Of a stretch of 64,000 nucleotides of DNA, positions 1 to 8,589 are shown in pieces. Positions within the stretch are counted from its first letter, which is position 1. Each line of letters begins with the position of its first letter. Source of the stretch: Xenorhabdus thuongxuanensis (GTDB taxonomy: Bacteria > Pseudomonadota > Gammaproteobacteria > Enterobacterales > Enterobacteriaceae). The translations under genes and the position numbers were made by a program. The DNA lies in contig NZ_MKGR01000001.1 of the NCBI RefSeq assembly GCF_001908095.1, positions 272,112 through 336,111 of the forward strand, in the 5' to 3' direction. Under the pieces are notes generated by a model. That model saw nothing but the letters and a program-made list of their open reading frames with translations. It was not told where the DNA came from and did no database searches.

Positions 1-818
1 AAAGAGATGTTACCGTGCGCAACATCAGAATAGAGGCTGTTATAACCGCCTGCGCCTTCAAACTGGATATCACCTCTGGTTTCAGAATAAAGGTCATCCG
101 CCTGGCGTATACGCTCAATGCGGTTATAAGCCCCCGCACCTTTCAGCGTAATATTGCCAGCCTTACCCTTACGAGAGATATGGTTATATGCTCCACCTCC
201 CGTAAAATCAATATTCCCCGTCTCAACTCTGGAGCTAATGACGTTCGCAGCACCCACTCCTTTAAAAGTCACATTGCCCTGAGAATCCTGATACTTGTCA
301 AACCAAGTACGATCGATCACATTGCCAGCACCGGCACCATTAAAAGACAGATTGCCCTGATTGGTTTCATGCCAGAGAGCATTGTATCCGCCAGCGCCAT
401 CGAAACGGATACTTCCTTTTAATCCTTTACGGATCAATCTGTTATAAGCTGCCCCGCCCGCGTATGTGATATCGCCATAATTGCCGGTGTGTGTTATCGA
501 TACACCACCTGCCACACCGGTAAATTTGATACTACCGTTGGCTGTTTTATCAATGTCTGCGTAGCCCGCTCCCCCTTTGACGGTCAGATTTCCGGTGGTG
601 TCATTGACTTTAAGATAAGCCGCTCCGGCTTCAACGACATCGTGCCCAGTTCCTGTATAAACTGTGGCACCGAACGCCCCTAACGTAATATGGTCATCAC
701 CGCCATAAGCATAGATATTACCGCCAAATCCAATGGCTACGATGTTATTATCATCATCATCGGCGAAGTAATTCCCTGTGAAAGCGAATTCAACACTTCT
801 CCATACTGACTTTCCCAT
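1..818 (-). CDS. rtxA: MARTX toxin RtxA, N-terminal part (runs off left edge)
   Basis: The minus-strand frame is open from an ATG at 818 to the window edge (272 codons). The protein begins MGKSVWRSVEFAFTGNY and continues with a GGDDHITLG stretch, then glycine-rich repeats of about 20 residues of the form GNIxFxGAGAYN. These are the N-terminal repeats of multifunctional-autoprocessing RTX toxins, which are thought to help deliver the effector domains across the host membrane. No signal peptide is present, as expected for type I secretion through a C-terminal signal. The effector, cysteine-protease and C-terminal RTX regions lie outside the window, so the cargo cannot be judged. An AGGA ribosome site lies about 12 bases before the ATG. 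The gene is last in rtxH-rtxC-rtxA, 27 bases after rtxC. Family assignment is firm; completeness of the gene is unknown. Confidence 0.93.
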   Translation of the reverse strand, partial: MGKSVWRSVEFAFTGNYFADDDDNNIVAIGFGGNIYAYGGDDHITLGAFGATVYTGTGHDVVEAGAAYLKVNDTTGNLTVKGGAGYADIDKTANGSIKFTGVAGGVSITHTGNYGDITYAGGAAYNRLIRKGLKGSIRFDGAGGYNALWHETNQGNLSFNGAGAGNVIDRTWFDKYQDSQGNVTFKGVGAANVISSRVETGNIDFTGGGAYNHISRKGKAGNITLKGAGAYNRIERIRQADDLYSETRGDIQFEGAGGYNSLYSDVAHGNIS

Positions 819-845
819 AAAATAATCCTGATATTGGGTAAAAAA

Positions 846-1307
846 TTAAACAGTGAACCACTGTACCCGACGGATACAGCGGTTATTTGGAACATCCAGA
901 GTTCCCCTGACTGTGCAGGCTTTTTGCCCTTTCCATGCGACAAAGACACGCCGACGCAGATCGCAGGCAATGTCACGCGCATGTCCGAAAGGCGCAATCA
1001 TTTCTGGAAAAAAGATATGCTGGCCGGAACGCCAATCTTCCCGCACAATTTCCCGCTCACCGGAAAGAATTGCATCCCGACTACTGTCAGACAAAAAAGC
1101 CCAATTACAAAAAGCAACTGGGCGTTGATGTTCATCTTCGTAATAGCAAAACTGATTAAGCTGGAATGATGGCAAGATACGTTGTTGCCATTCAGCAACT
1201 AAATAACGTCGGTGCAAGGGGGAGTGCTGACAAAGCAACATCACCCCACCAATCATTGCCTGTATTTCATTCGCACTCAGTGTTGCCGGTTGATGTGTAA
1301 TCATCAT
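846..1307 (-). CDS. rtxC: RTX toxin-activating lysine acyltransferase RtxC
   Basis: This 153-residue protein belongs to the HlyC/RtxC acyltransferase family, which transfers a fatty acyl group from acyl-ACP to lysines of RTX protoxins in the cytoplasm. The family pattern is clear: SPLH at residues 29-32 (His32 matches catalytic His23 of HlyC), a FCNWA segment near 66-70, EDW near 90-92 and IAPFG at 104-108. The residue aligned with the second catalytic position, Asp92 of HlyC, is Glu102 here. Two adjacent ATGs (1307 and 1304) could start it. It sits between rtxH (34 bases upstream) and rtxA (27 bases downstream) and is probably cotranscribed with both. Function is inferred from family and context; whether the Asp-to-Glu change affects activity is unknown. 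Confidence 0.92.
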   Translation of the reverse strand: MMITHQPATLSANEIQAMIGGVMLLCQHSPLHRRYLVAEWQQRILPSFQLNQFCYYEDEHQRPVAFCNWAFLSDSSRDAILSGEREIVREDWRSGQHIFFPEMIAPFGHARDIACDLRRRVFVAWKGQKACTVRGTLDVPNNRCIRRVQWFTV

Positions 1308-1341
1308 AGGTTAGCAACTACCTGATAGAATTTTGCTGATA

Positions 1342-1719
1342 CTATTTTGCTGTTTCAGAATTGCGTGTTGAACGTTTTTTAGGTTCAGCGGCTTCTGAAG
1401 CAACAACTTCTGTTTCAGCAGGTTTTTCGCCCTCATTGATCTCAGGCATAGGTAAAAAGCCAGCGGTAATCAGTTTATTGATTTCGGCTTCCATTCTTGG
1501 ATCTTCAAGCATACTTTTGACCATGGAAACCATATACATAAAACCAGAAGCAGGCATATGGATCACTTGTTTTAATTGTAATTCCTGATCATTTTCCGCC
1601 AGCATACCATTCGCCATTCGATTCGGTTCCTGACCTACAAAATAGAGAGAGAATACGCCTTTGTTATAATTAACGCTTGAGATGGTTTGAACAAATTTTT
1701 CAGACATAGCATTATCCAT
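1342..1719 (-). CDS. rtxH: RtxH-like conserved protein of the rtx operon
   Basis: A 125-residue protein without signal peptide or membrane segment. It begins MDNAMSEKFVQ and has a compact first part (to about residue 90) followed by a charged, low-complexity tail rich in Glu, Ala and Lys. Its size and position, first in an operon ahead of rtxC and rtxA, match the conserved hypothetical gene called rtxH in Vibrio MARTX loci. The biochemical role of that family is not established and I do not assign one. A second ATG five codons in (1707) is an alternative start. The upstream region carries two inverted repeats close to the start codon, which could affect expression of the whole rtxHCA unit. 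Confidence 0.75.
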   Translation of the reverse strand: MDNAMSEKFVQTISSVNYNKGVFSLYFVGQEPNRMANGMLAENDQELQLKQVIHMPASGFMYMVSMVKSMLEDPRMEAEINKLITAGFLPMPEINEGEKPAETEVVASEAAEPKKRSTRNSETAK

Positions 1720-1729
1720 TAAATAAATA

Positions 1730-1814
1730 TTAATTTAATGTTAAAACCACATTAAATTAAAATGATTAAATCATAAATGAATCCATATGCACTATGGTTT
1801 CATTTATGATTAAA
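1730..1814. promoter_or_regulatory. Two stacked inverted repeats upstream of rtxH
   Basis: A perfect 11-base inverted repeat (1730-1740 and 1750-1760, spacer 9) lies just before the rtxH start codon. Next to it is a 22-base inverted repeat matching at 20 of 22 positions (1766-1787 and 1793-1814, spacer 5). Both are very AT-rich. They could be regulator-binding dyads or hairpins in the rtxH leader RNA. No T-tract marks either as a clear terminator for a neighbouring gene. Confidence 0.55.
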
Positions 1815-2252
1815 CCTGACTGCTACGGTTATCTTAGTAAGCCAAAGTAAGTTACATTTACCTTATTTTTCAATGGTTATTCTCTTAAAATAACTCTCTT
1901 TTTGAAAGCACTATCCAAAATACAAAATAGCAAGTAAAGTATAAGCCAACTTAAGTATGTTCTATCATCCAGATGGTATACTGATAATGAGTTACTAACT
2001 GAGGTTTTACCGATAACGTTGGATAAAGATATATCTATTTATTGGCTAAGATCAACATATAAATAGTAAAATGTCTGTTTAGGCTCTACATTTTGTCCCA
2101 ATTACCGACATTCATAGGCTCTTTGATAGCAGATAATATCTTTTAAGCGATTTTGTTAAGATTATTTTATAAATAAAACACCTTATTATTTTCAGGTTAT
2201 CTGTTTACTTACATCAAAAATGTGATTTTTTATTTAAAGTAGATTTAATTTA
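1815..2252. promoter_or_regulatory. Divergent rtxH/rtxB intergenic region
   Basis: This is the rest of the 533-base gap between the divergent rtxHCA and rtxBDE units, and it must hold their promoters. It is strongly AT-rich. A TATACT hexamer at about 1977-1982 could be a -10 element for rtxB, but no good -35 element stands at the right distance, so no promoter is assigned. No convincing coding frame is seen. Confidence 0.4.
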
Positions 2253-4370
2253 ATGAATGAAATAGAAAAAACAATAATATCATTAATAAATTTAATAATA
2301 ATGATATCTGATAGGGATCATATAACCACATTAAATAAAAACTTAAATGATGGTGATGATTATATTTCTACTCTAAATAAGCTGCAAAAAGAATGTAATA
2401 TTAGTATTAAGAACAAACACTCTAAAAATAAGAAGTTAGGCAACATATCACTGCCTGCCATTTTGTTTAGCAATGATGGACAACCCTTTATTCTGGCAAA
2501 ATATGATGAGCAGCGGGTATTAATCCAAAAACCCTACCAAGAATCACCTGAGATATTAGGTAAAGAAGAATTTATCAATCTATGGAGTGGTGAATGGATA
2601 AAAATAAAACAAAAAAGCAACCAATTTAATATTCGCTGGTTCATTCCTGAATTTGTCAGGCAAAAGAAGAACCTTACGGAGATCCTCCTGTTTTCCTTCG
2701 TTCTGCAAATCCTGGCACTTATCTCTCCTCTGGTCGTGCAAGTTGTCATGGACAAGGTTCTTGTGCATCAGGCGCTTTCCACATTGGATGTGCTGATTTT
2801 TGGGCTGGTGGCGGCTGGATTGGTTGAAATTATTCTGCGGGGATTACGTGAATACCAGTATGCCCACACCGCCAACCGGATTGATATAAAACTTGGCCTG
2901 AAACTGGTTAAGCACCTGTTTGGCCTGCCATTGCTATTTTTTAAATCCCGTCAAGTAGGCGCGATTGTGACACGAGTACGGGAACTGGAAACGGTTCGGG
3001 AGTTTTTAACCGGCTCCATGTTCACCTTGTGTATCGACGTTTTGTTCATGTTCGTATTTATTTATGTCATGAGCCTGTTGTCCGGTATGTTGACCCTGAT
3101 TTTCCTGCTTACCCTACCCTGCTATGCCCTGCTGGCCTGGTGGGTAACACCGAAAATTGAAAAAGCGGTGGAAAAACAGTTCACTCATGCCGCAATGAAT
3201 ACCTCTTTTCTGACTGAAACCGTTGCAGGTGCCGAGACACTAAAAAGCCTCGCCGCTGAACCTCGCTTTATTCGCCACTGGGATAGTCAGACTGAAAAGA
3301 TGGTCGGCACCAGTTATGATGCACAGCAATGGGACAATCGTTCTGGTCATCTGGTGATGGTGCTACAAAAAGTTACCAGTGCTGTTATTATCTGGCTGGG
3401 CGCTTCGGAAGTGCTTTCCCTTCACATGACCATTGGTCAATTGATCGCCTTCAATATGATGGTAAGCCACACCCAACAACCCCTGGCCAAGTTGGTGCAA
3501 CTCTGGGGGCAATTTATCCGTTCACGCATTGCCATTGATAAGCTGGGAGATATGCTGAATCTGCCAACAGAGCAGCAATCAGGCAATGAACAGGTCGCCT
3601 TGCACGGGGCAATCTCATTCTCTGACATCGTCTTTCGCTATCAACCCGATCTCCCCCCCACTATCAACCACTTCACTCTGAATATTCGGGCAGGGGAAAC
3701 TGTAGGCGTTGTCGGAACCTCTGGTTCAGGGAAAAGCACCCTTGCACGTTTGCTGCTACGGCTTTATACCCCAGAAAGTGGAACTATCATGCTGGATGGC
3801 ATTACCTTGCAAAACTTCAATATTGAATCCATCAGGCAGCAGATTGGCATCGTTCTGCAAGAAAACTTTTTATTTAATAAAACGGTGTATGAGAATTTGT
3901 CCCAATCCTGCCCTGACGCCCCGTTATCTGCGGTCATCGAAGCAGCAAAGCTGGCAGGAGCACACGATTTTATTCTTAAATTACCGATGGGGTATGACAC
4001 GGTGCTCGCCGAAGGGGGGCAATCGCTATCAGGCGGGCAGCGACAGCGTCTCGCCATTGCCAGAACCCTGCTGTCAGATCCCAAGATCTTGATCCTTGAT
4101 GAAGCCACCAGTGCACTGGATGATGAATCACAAGCCATCATTCAATCTAACATGGCTGAGATTGCCCAAGGCAGAACGGTCATTACCATTGCACATCGGC
4201 TCTCCACGGTACGCCAATGTGACCGGATCATTGTGTTACACCAGGGCCAAATCATCGAACAAGGTAGCCATGAACAGCTTCTGCAACAAGGCAAACACTA
4301 TCGGAAACTTTGGCAGTTACAACAAGAATTAAAACAGGAAACAATACAGGAGGAGCCTGCCCATGTTTAA
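2253..4370 (+). CDS. rtxB: Type I secretion ABC transporter RtxB
   Basis: A 705-residue HlyB-type inner-membrane ABC exporter. The order is an N-terminal C39-like domain (about 1-125), a transmembrane domain (about 150-430) and an ATPase domain (about 460-700). Visible motifs are Walker A GTSGSGKST at 488-496, the signature LSGGQRQR from 592, Walker B ILILDE ending at Asp616-Glu617, and the switch His648. The first hundred or so codons are notably AT-rich compared with the rest. The stop codon overlaps the rtxD start, indicating translational coupling. As in Vibrio MARTX loci, the transporter is thought to pair with RtxE and RtxD and to use an outer-membrane TolC encoded elsewhere. The likely substrate is the RtxA protein of the adjacent divergent operon. 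Confidence 0.95.
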   Translation: MNEIEKTIISLINLIIMISDRDHITTLNKNLNDGDDYISTLNKLQKECNISIKNKHSKNKKLGNISLPAILFSNDGQPFILAKYDEQRVLIQKPYQESPEILGKEEFINLWSGEWIKIKQKSNQFNIRWFIPEFVRQKKNLTEILLFSFVLQILALISPLVVQVVMDKVLVHQALSTLDVLIFGLVAAGLVEIILRGLREYQYAHTANRIDIKLGLKLVKHLFGLPLLFFKSRQVGAIVTRVRELETVREFLTGSMFTLCIDVLFMFVFIYVMSLLSGMLTLIFLLTLPCYALLAWWVTPKIEKAVEKQFTHAAMNTSFLTETVAGAETLKSLAAEPRFIRHWDSQTEKMVGTSYDAQQWDNRSGHLVMVLQKVTSAVIIWLGASEVLSLHMTIGQLIAFNMMVSHTQQPLAKLVQLWGQFIRSRIAIDKLGDMLNLPTEQQSGNEQVALHGAISFSDIVFRYQPDLPPTINHFTLNIRAGETVGVVGTSGSGKSTLARLLLRLYTPESGTIMLDGITLQNFNIESIRQQIGIVLQENFLFNKTVYENLSQSCPDAPLSAVIEAAKLAGAHDFILKLPMGYDTVLAEGGQSLSGGQRQRLAIARTLLSDPKILILDEATSALDDESQAIIQSNMAEIAQGRTVITIAHRLSTVRQCDRIIVLHQGQIIEQGSHEQLLQQGKHYRKLWQLQQELKQETIQEEPAHV

Positions 4371-5718
4371 GGCTATCTTGCGCAGAGGGATCAAACAGTT
4401 ACGTACTGCCAATCCGCATTATGATTTTTTACCGACACACTTGGCATTGTCACAACGCCCACCTTCTCCGTTCGCCCGTTATACAGCAATAACCCTAAGC
4501 ATTAGCGTGTTGGTTGCTCTGCTATGGGCTTGTCTGGGGAAACTGGATGTACAGGCAACCGCAACCGGACGCCTGATAGCTTCTGGCCGTTCCCAAATTA
4601 TTCAGGCGTATGAGCAAAGCCGACTGATTGCCATTCATGTCCAAAATGGCCAGCACGTTGAGAAAGGTACGCCACTGCTGACGCTCAATACGCTGGGCGT
4701 CAATCAGGATATTGCCCGTTTGAGCGAGCAACGCGATTATCTGCTGGAAGAGGAAATCCGTTATCAGGCCCTGCTTGAAAAACACGATCCTCAATCCCTG
4801 CCGCTTTTCCAGCAGCAATCCGCAGATAAACAGGAAAGAGTTCTGACGCATTACGCTCACGAAAAGCAGGAATTTGAATCAATCATTACCAGTATCCACG
4901 CAGAAATGGAAGAAAACCTGACTTCCCAACAAGCACGGAATAGTGATATACGGTCATTGACCAATCTGCGTGAAAATATCAACCAGCGTTTACAGGCCAG
5001 AAAAACATTGAGCCAAAAACAGGTCATCAGCAAGGTGGAATATCTGGAGCAAGAAAAAGAATTCCTGGAAACAGAAAGGCTGATTGTTCAACAAAAATCG
5101 GAGCTCGGTATTCTGATGTCCAAGTACAAGAGCCTGGAAGAGCGCTTAAAGGGCATCAAAATAACCAAAGAGCGGGAATGGTTTGAAAAAAGAAAACAGG
5201 CAGAAATCCAGTTAGCGTCAACGCAACAAGAAATTTCGAAAATGCAAGAACGGGAAGAACTTGAGGTTGTACGCTCTCCTGTCACTGGTACGGTTCAACA
5301 ATTAACTGTTCATACCCTCGGCGCTGTTTTGCAACCTGCACAGAATCTGATGGTGATTGTTCCTGATGAACATGTACAACTTGCTGAAATCCAGATCCTG
5401 AACAAAGATGTCGGTTTTGTCCGGCCTGGACAGCACGTTACCGTCAAAGTCGATGCTTTCCCCTATACCCGCTATGGCACAATTGAAGGAGAGCTACTTA
5501 GCATTTCGCGGGACTCCACCACTGATGAACGGTTAGGTCTGGTTTTTCCCGCACAAATTAGCCTCAAACAGAACAACATTATGGTAGATGGGAAACCTGT
5601 TGAAATCACGGCGGGTATGTCTATCGTTACGGAAATCAAAACAGATCAGCGAAGAGTCATTGATTATCTGCTCAGCCCAATCCAGGAATATCAATCTGAA
5701 GCGTTGAGGGAGAAATAA
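4363..5718 (+). CDS. rtxD: Type I secretion membrane-fusion protein RtxD
   Basis: A 451-residue HlyD-family periplasmic adaptor linking the RtxB/RtxE transporter to TolC. A short cytoplasmic N-terminus precedes one transmembrane helix at about residues 45-62. A biotinyl-lipoyl-like segment, a long coiled-coil region rich in Glu, Gln and Lys (about 110-300) and a C-terminal beta-barrel domain ending in the typical GMSIVTEIKTDQRRVIDYLLSP pattern follow. The start ATG sits after an AGGAGG ribosome site and overlaps the rtxB stop by eight bases. Two bases separate it from rtxE, so rtxB-rtxD-rtxE is one operon. The assignment is secure from fold pattern and context. Confidence 0.95.
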   Translation: MFKAILRRGIKQLRTANPHYDFLPTHLALSQRPPSPFARYTAITLSISVLVALLWACLGKLDVQATATGRLIASGRSQIIQAYEQSRLIAIHVQNGQHVEKGTPLLTLNTLGVNQDIARLSEQRDYLLEEEIRYQALLEKHDPQSLPLFQQQSADKQERVLTHYAHEKQEFESIITSIHAEMEENLTSQQARNSDIRSLTNLRENINQRLQARKTLSQKQVISKVEYLEQEKEFLETERLIVQQKSELGILMSKYKSLEERLKGIKITKEREWFEKRKQAEIQLASTQQEISKMQEREELEVVRSPVTGTVQQLTVHTLGAVLQPAQNLMVIVPDEHVQLAEIQILNKDVGFVRPGQHVTVKVDAFPYTRYGTIEGELLSISRDSTTDERLGLVFPAQISLKQNNIMVDGKPVEITAGMSIVTEIKTDQRRVIDYLLSPIQEYQSEALREK

Positions 5719-5720
5719 TC

Positions 5721-7901
5721 ATGACTGATACTTTTTCCTTCACCTGTGGCGCAGATACAGACCAAAAACCCGACAATACAGTCGGTACAAATGCAAACAA
5801 TTATGCGCTGGATTGTATCGCCCATTTAGGGAAACAGTTCCACAAGGTGGCTTCTGTTGGGCAATTACACCATATTCTGGGTGTAGACTCTCTTGCACTG
5901 ACAGATCCACAGCTACGTGAAGCTGCGGATGCCATTGGGTTACACAGCAAATTTGAACGCCTGACACATGATACCGCCGCCACATTACCTTTACCTGCAT
6001 TAGTTGAATTGGATCAGCGCTGGTGGGTATTGTCAGAAATCCGTCCTGACACATTTACGGTGTTCGACCCTAGCACTGAAAAATATGAAATACGTGTACT
6101 GCACGATGAACAAACAAGTGGCAGCCACTCTAACGAATACAAAGTGCTGCTGGTGGCGGATAAAACTCTGACCAAGCAGCAGGTTAAATTTGGTCTAAGC
6201 TGGTTTTATCCCTCCATTTTCAGGCAGAAAAACCAGTTACGGGACATTTTCCTGTTTGCTATCGTGTTGCAACTTTTTGCCCTGGCAGCTCCCTTGCTAT
6301 TTGAAAATGTCATCGACAAGGTGCTGGTTGGGCGGAGTATTTCCAGCCTGCATATATTGGGCATGGCGATGCTGGCACTGGCATTAGCAGAGCCCCTGTA
6401 TGGGTTCCTGCGCAATACCGTGTTTGGGCATACGGCCAGCCAAATCAATGCGGAACTCTCCGGCAAACTGTATCGTCACCTTGTAGGATTGCCCCTGCCC
6501 TATTTCAAACAACGGCAGACCGGGCAAATTATCGCCAGAGTTCGCGAAATGGCGCAGATCCGCCAATTTTTGACCGGATCTACCCTTATGCTGTTGCTTG
6601 ACTTGATTTTCATCATTCTATTTCTGGGAGTGATGTTTCATTACTCCTCCCTGCTGACATGGCTCGTAATCAGTTCACTGGTTCTCTATTTTTTGCTATG
6701 GATAGCCGTCGGTCCCATTATTCGACGCAAGGTAGAAAAAGAGTATGAAGCCGATGCCAATGCCACCAGCTTCCTGACAGAATCCGTCACGGGAATTGAA
6801 ACCATTAAAACCACCGCGACAGAAAAGCGCTTTTTGTACCAATGGCAAAAGGTATTAAGCGAGCAATTAATTCAGCGCTTTACAGCCCAAAAAAGCGGAC
6901 TGGCTGCGGGACAAGGGATTGAGCTGATCCAAAAAGTGGTTGCCGCCCTGCTTTTGTGGTGGGGAGTCCGAGGCGTGCTTGATGGAGAGTTGTCCCCTGG
7001 TGAATTAATTGCTTTTAATATGCTGGCGGGGCATGTTACCCAACCCATCCTAAGGTTGGCACAAGTTTGGCAAGACTTTCAGCATACCCTGATTGCCCTG
7101 CGACGGGTGGGTGATATTCTTGATGAGCCAATGGAAAGCAGTAAACAAGGGCTAGCATCAGCACCTGAACTTGCAGGACAGATTGAATTCCGCAATATAC
7201 GCTTCCGCTATCATGCAGATACGTCAGAAGTGCTGGTAAATTTGTCACTGGAAATTAAGGCCGGAGAATTTATTGGCATTACGGGGCCATCGGGTTCCGG
7301 AAAAAGTACATTAACCCGCCTGTTACAGCGCCTATATGTGCCACAACACGGTCAGGTTTTGGTGGATGGAATGGATTTAGCGATTGCCGACCCAGTGTCA
7401 CTGCGCCGTAATATGAGCGTGGTCTTGCAGGAGAGCATCCTGTTTTCCGGCAGCATTGCGGACAATATCCGCCTGTGTAAGCCCAATGCCAGCGATGAGG
7501 AAGTCTATCGAGCTGCAACCTTAGCGGGCGCGGTTGATTTCATCAATGCATTTCCACATAAATTTGCCCATCCTGTTGGCGAAAAAGGGGGCAACCTTTC
7601 TGGTGGACAACGGCAGCGTATCGCATTGGCAAGGGCATTGTTGAATGATCCCAAGATCTTGATCCTTGATGAAGCCACTTCCGCGCTAGATTATGAATCT
7701 GAAGCCGCCATCATGAGTAATATGGCAGAGATATGCCAAAACCGAACCGTGATAAGCATTGCTCATCGGCTAAATACTATCCGTCATACTGATAAGATTT
7801 TCGTTTTAGATTTAGGAAGAATCGCTGAATCAGGTTCACATGATGTTCTGGTGCAGCAAAATGGCCTATATGCACAGCTTTGGCATCAACAAACGAAGTG
7901 A
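5721..7901 (+). CDS. rtxE: Second type I secretion ABC transporter RtxE
   Basis: A 726-residue paralogue of RtxB with the same order: a C39-like N-terminal domain (about 25-140) that lacks the peptidase cysteine at the expected place, a transmembrane domain, and a C-terminal ATPase. Walker [10 protein letters not shown] is at 522-530, the signature LSGGQRQR starts at 626, and Walker B ends at Asp650-Glu651. A second ATPase gene is the hallmark of MARTX secretion loci, where RtxB and RtxE are thought to form a heteromer. An AGGGAG-type ribosome site precedes the ATG. A 32-base stretch around Walker B is identical to the equivalent part of rtxB. The end of the operon lies near 7901. Confidence 0.94.
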   Translation: MTDTFSFTCGADTDQKPDNTVGTNANNYALDCIAHLGKQFHKVASVGQLHHILGVDSLALTDPQLREAADAIGLHSKFERLTHDTAATLPLPALVELDQRWWVLSEIRPDTFTVFDPSTEKYEIRVLHDEQTSGSHSNEYKVLLVADKTLTKQQVKFGLSWFYPSIFRQKNQLRDIFLFAIVLQLFALAAPLLFENVIDKVLVGRSISSLHILGMAMLALALAEPLYGFLRNTVFGHTASQINAELSGKLYRHLVGLPLPYFKQRQTGQIIARVREMAQIRQFLTGSTLMLLLDLIFIILFLGVMFHYSSLLTWLVISSLVLYFLLWIAVGPIIRRKVEKEYEADANATSFLTESVTGIETIKTTATEKRFLYQWQKVLSEQLIQRFTAQKSGLAAGQGIELIQKVVAALLLWWGVRGVLDGELSPGELIAFNMLAGHVTQPILRLAQVWQDFQHTLIALRRVGDILDEPMESSKQGLASAPELAGQIEFRNIRFRYHADTSEVLVNLSLEIKAGEFIGITGPSGSGKSTLTRLLQRLYVPQHGQVLVDGMDLAIADPVSLRRNMSVVLQESILFSGSIADNIRLCKPNASDEEVYRAATLAGAVDFINAFPHKFAHPVGEKGGNLSGGQRQRIALARALLNDPKILILDEATSALDYESEAAIMSNMAEICQNRTVISIAHRLNTIRHTDKIFVLDLGRIAESGSHDVLVQQNGLYAQLWHQQTK

Positions 7902-7980
7902 TGACTAAAAAAGAAACTTATCTCATCCATGAACAGCAGCCCGATATCATTCTGGTCAGGAGTATCGACAAAAATATCAT

Positions 7981-8000
7981 CACTGACATTGTATACAGAA
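7981..8000. promoter_or_regulatory. Candidate LexA (SOS) box upstream of ybfE
   Basis: The 20-base stretch contains CTG and CAG separated by ten bases, with a TATACAG right half, matching the CTGT-N8-ACAG LexA consensus except for one base (CTGA) in the left half. It lies about 125 bases before ybfE, a gene known to be LexA-regulated in E. coli. Binding is inferred, not shown. Confidence 0.5.
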
Positions 8001-8124
8001 AAATTACCTCAAAAGGGTACTCCCACCGCCAAAAGACGGGAAGGGAAACTAGTAGCGACACGCGTTCAGCTAAGGTATTATTGCCCGCTATATTATTGGT
8101 ACACGCCCATTATCAATTGAATTT

Positions 8125-8415
8125 ATGGCAAAAGAACAAACTGATCGCACCACACTGGATTTGTTCGCAGATGAACGCAGGCCTGGGCGACCTAAAACAA
8201 ACCCGCTGTCCAGGGATGAACAGCTTAGAATCAATAAACGCAACCAATTGCGACGAGATAAAGTCAAAGGGCTGCGTCGAGTGGAACTCAAACTCAATGA
8301 AGATGCCGTCGATGCACTAAACCATCTGGCAAAACAGCGCAACATTAGTCGCAGTGAATTGATTGAACAAATGTTATTAGCCCAACTGACAGAAAAAAAT
8401 CACCTTGCCGATTAA
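8125..8415 (+). CDS. ybfE: LexA-regulated protein YbfE (CopG/RHH-like)
   Basis: A 96-residue protein starting MAKEQTDRTTLDLFA, nearly identical at this end to E. coli YbfE. The N-terminal half is basic with an RPGRPKTN segment. The C-terminal half (about 50-88) fits a ribbon-helix-helix DNA-binding fold with the pattern VELKLNEDAVDALNHLAKQRNISRS. The E. coli gene is SOS-induced but its role is unclear. It stands immediately upstream of fldA as in E. coli. A candidate LexA box at 7981-8000 supports conserved SOS control. Confidence 0.9.
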   Translation: MAKEQTDRTTLDLFADERRPGRPKTNPLSRDEQLRINKRNQLRRDKVKGLRRVELKLNEDAVDALNHLAKQRNISRSELIEQMLLAQLTEKNHLAD

Positions 8416-8589
8416 CGGCTTTTATTAAACACAATGAAGCGGTATCACCACACAAATCTGACAGATTTGTCATGGATGTTTGGTCAAAATAACGCTTTTC
8501 ATGTTACTAAAACTGACATTTTTCTAGCTGATTTCAGCGTGATGTGTATAGATTTAATACACAAATAAAACAAGAGGTTAACCCATTTT

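Noticed and set aside
15..683. Plus-strand open frames across the left edge
   Set aside because: They are antisense shadows of the glycine-rich repeats of rtxA; the minus-strand frame gives a clear MARTX N-terminus.
7902..8124. Possible small genes between rtxE and ybfE, including a minus-strand stretch reading VSDDIFVDTPDQND
   Set aside because: No start codon with a ribosome site and no recognised family; the plus frames run into ybfE out of frame. Only the LexA-like site is supported.
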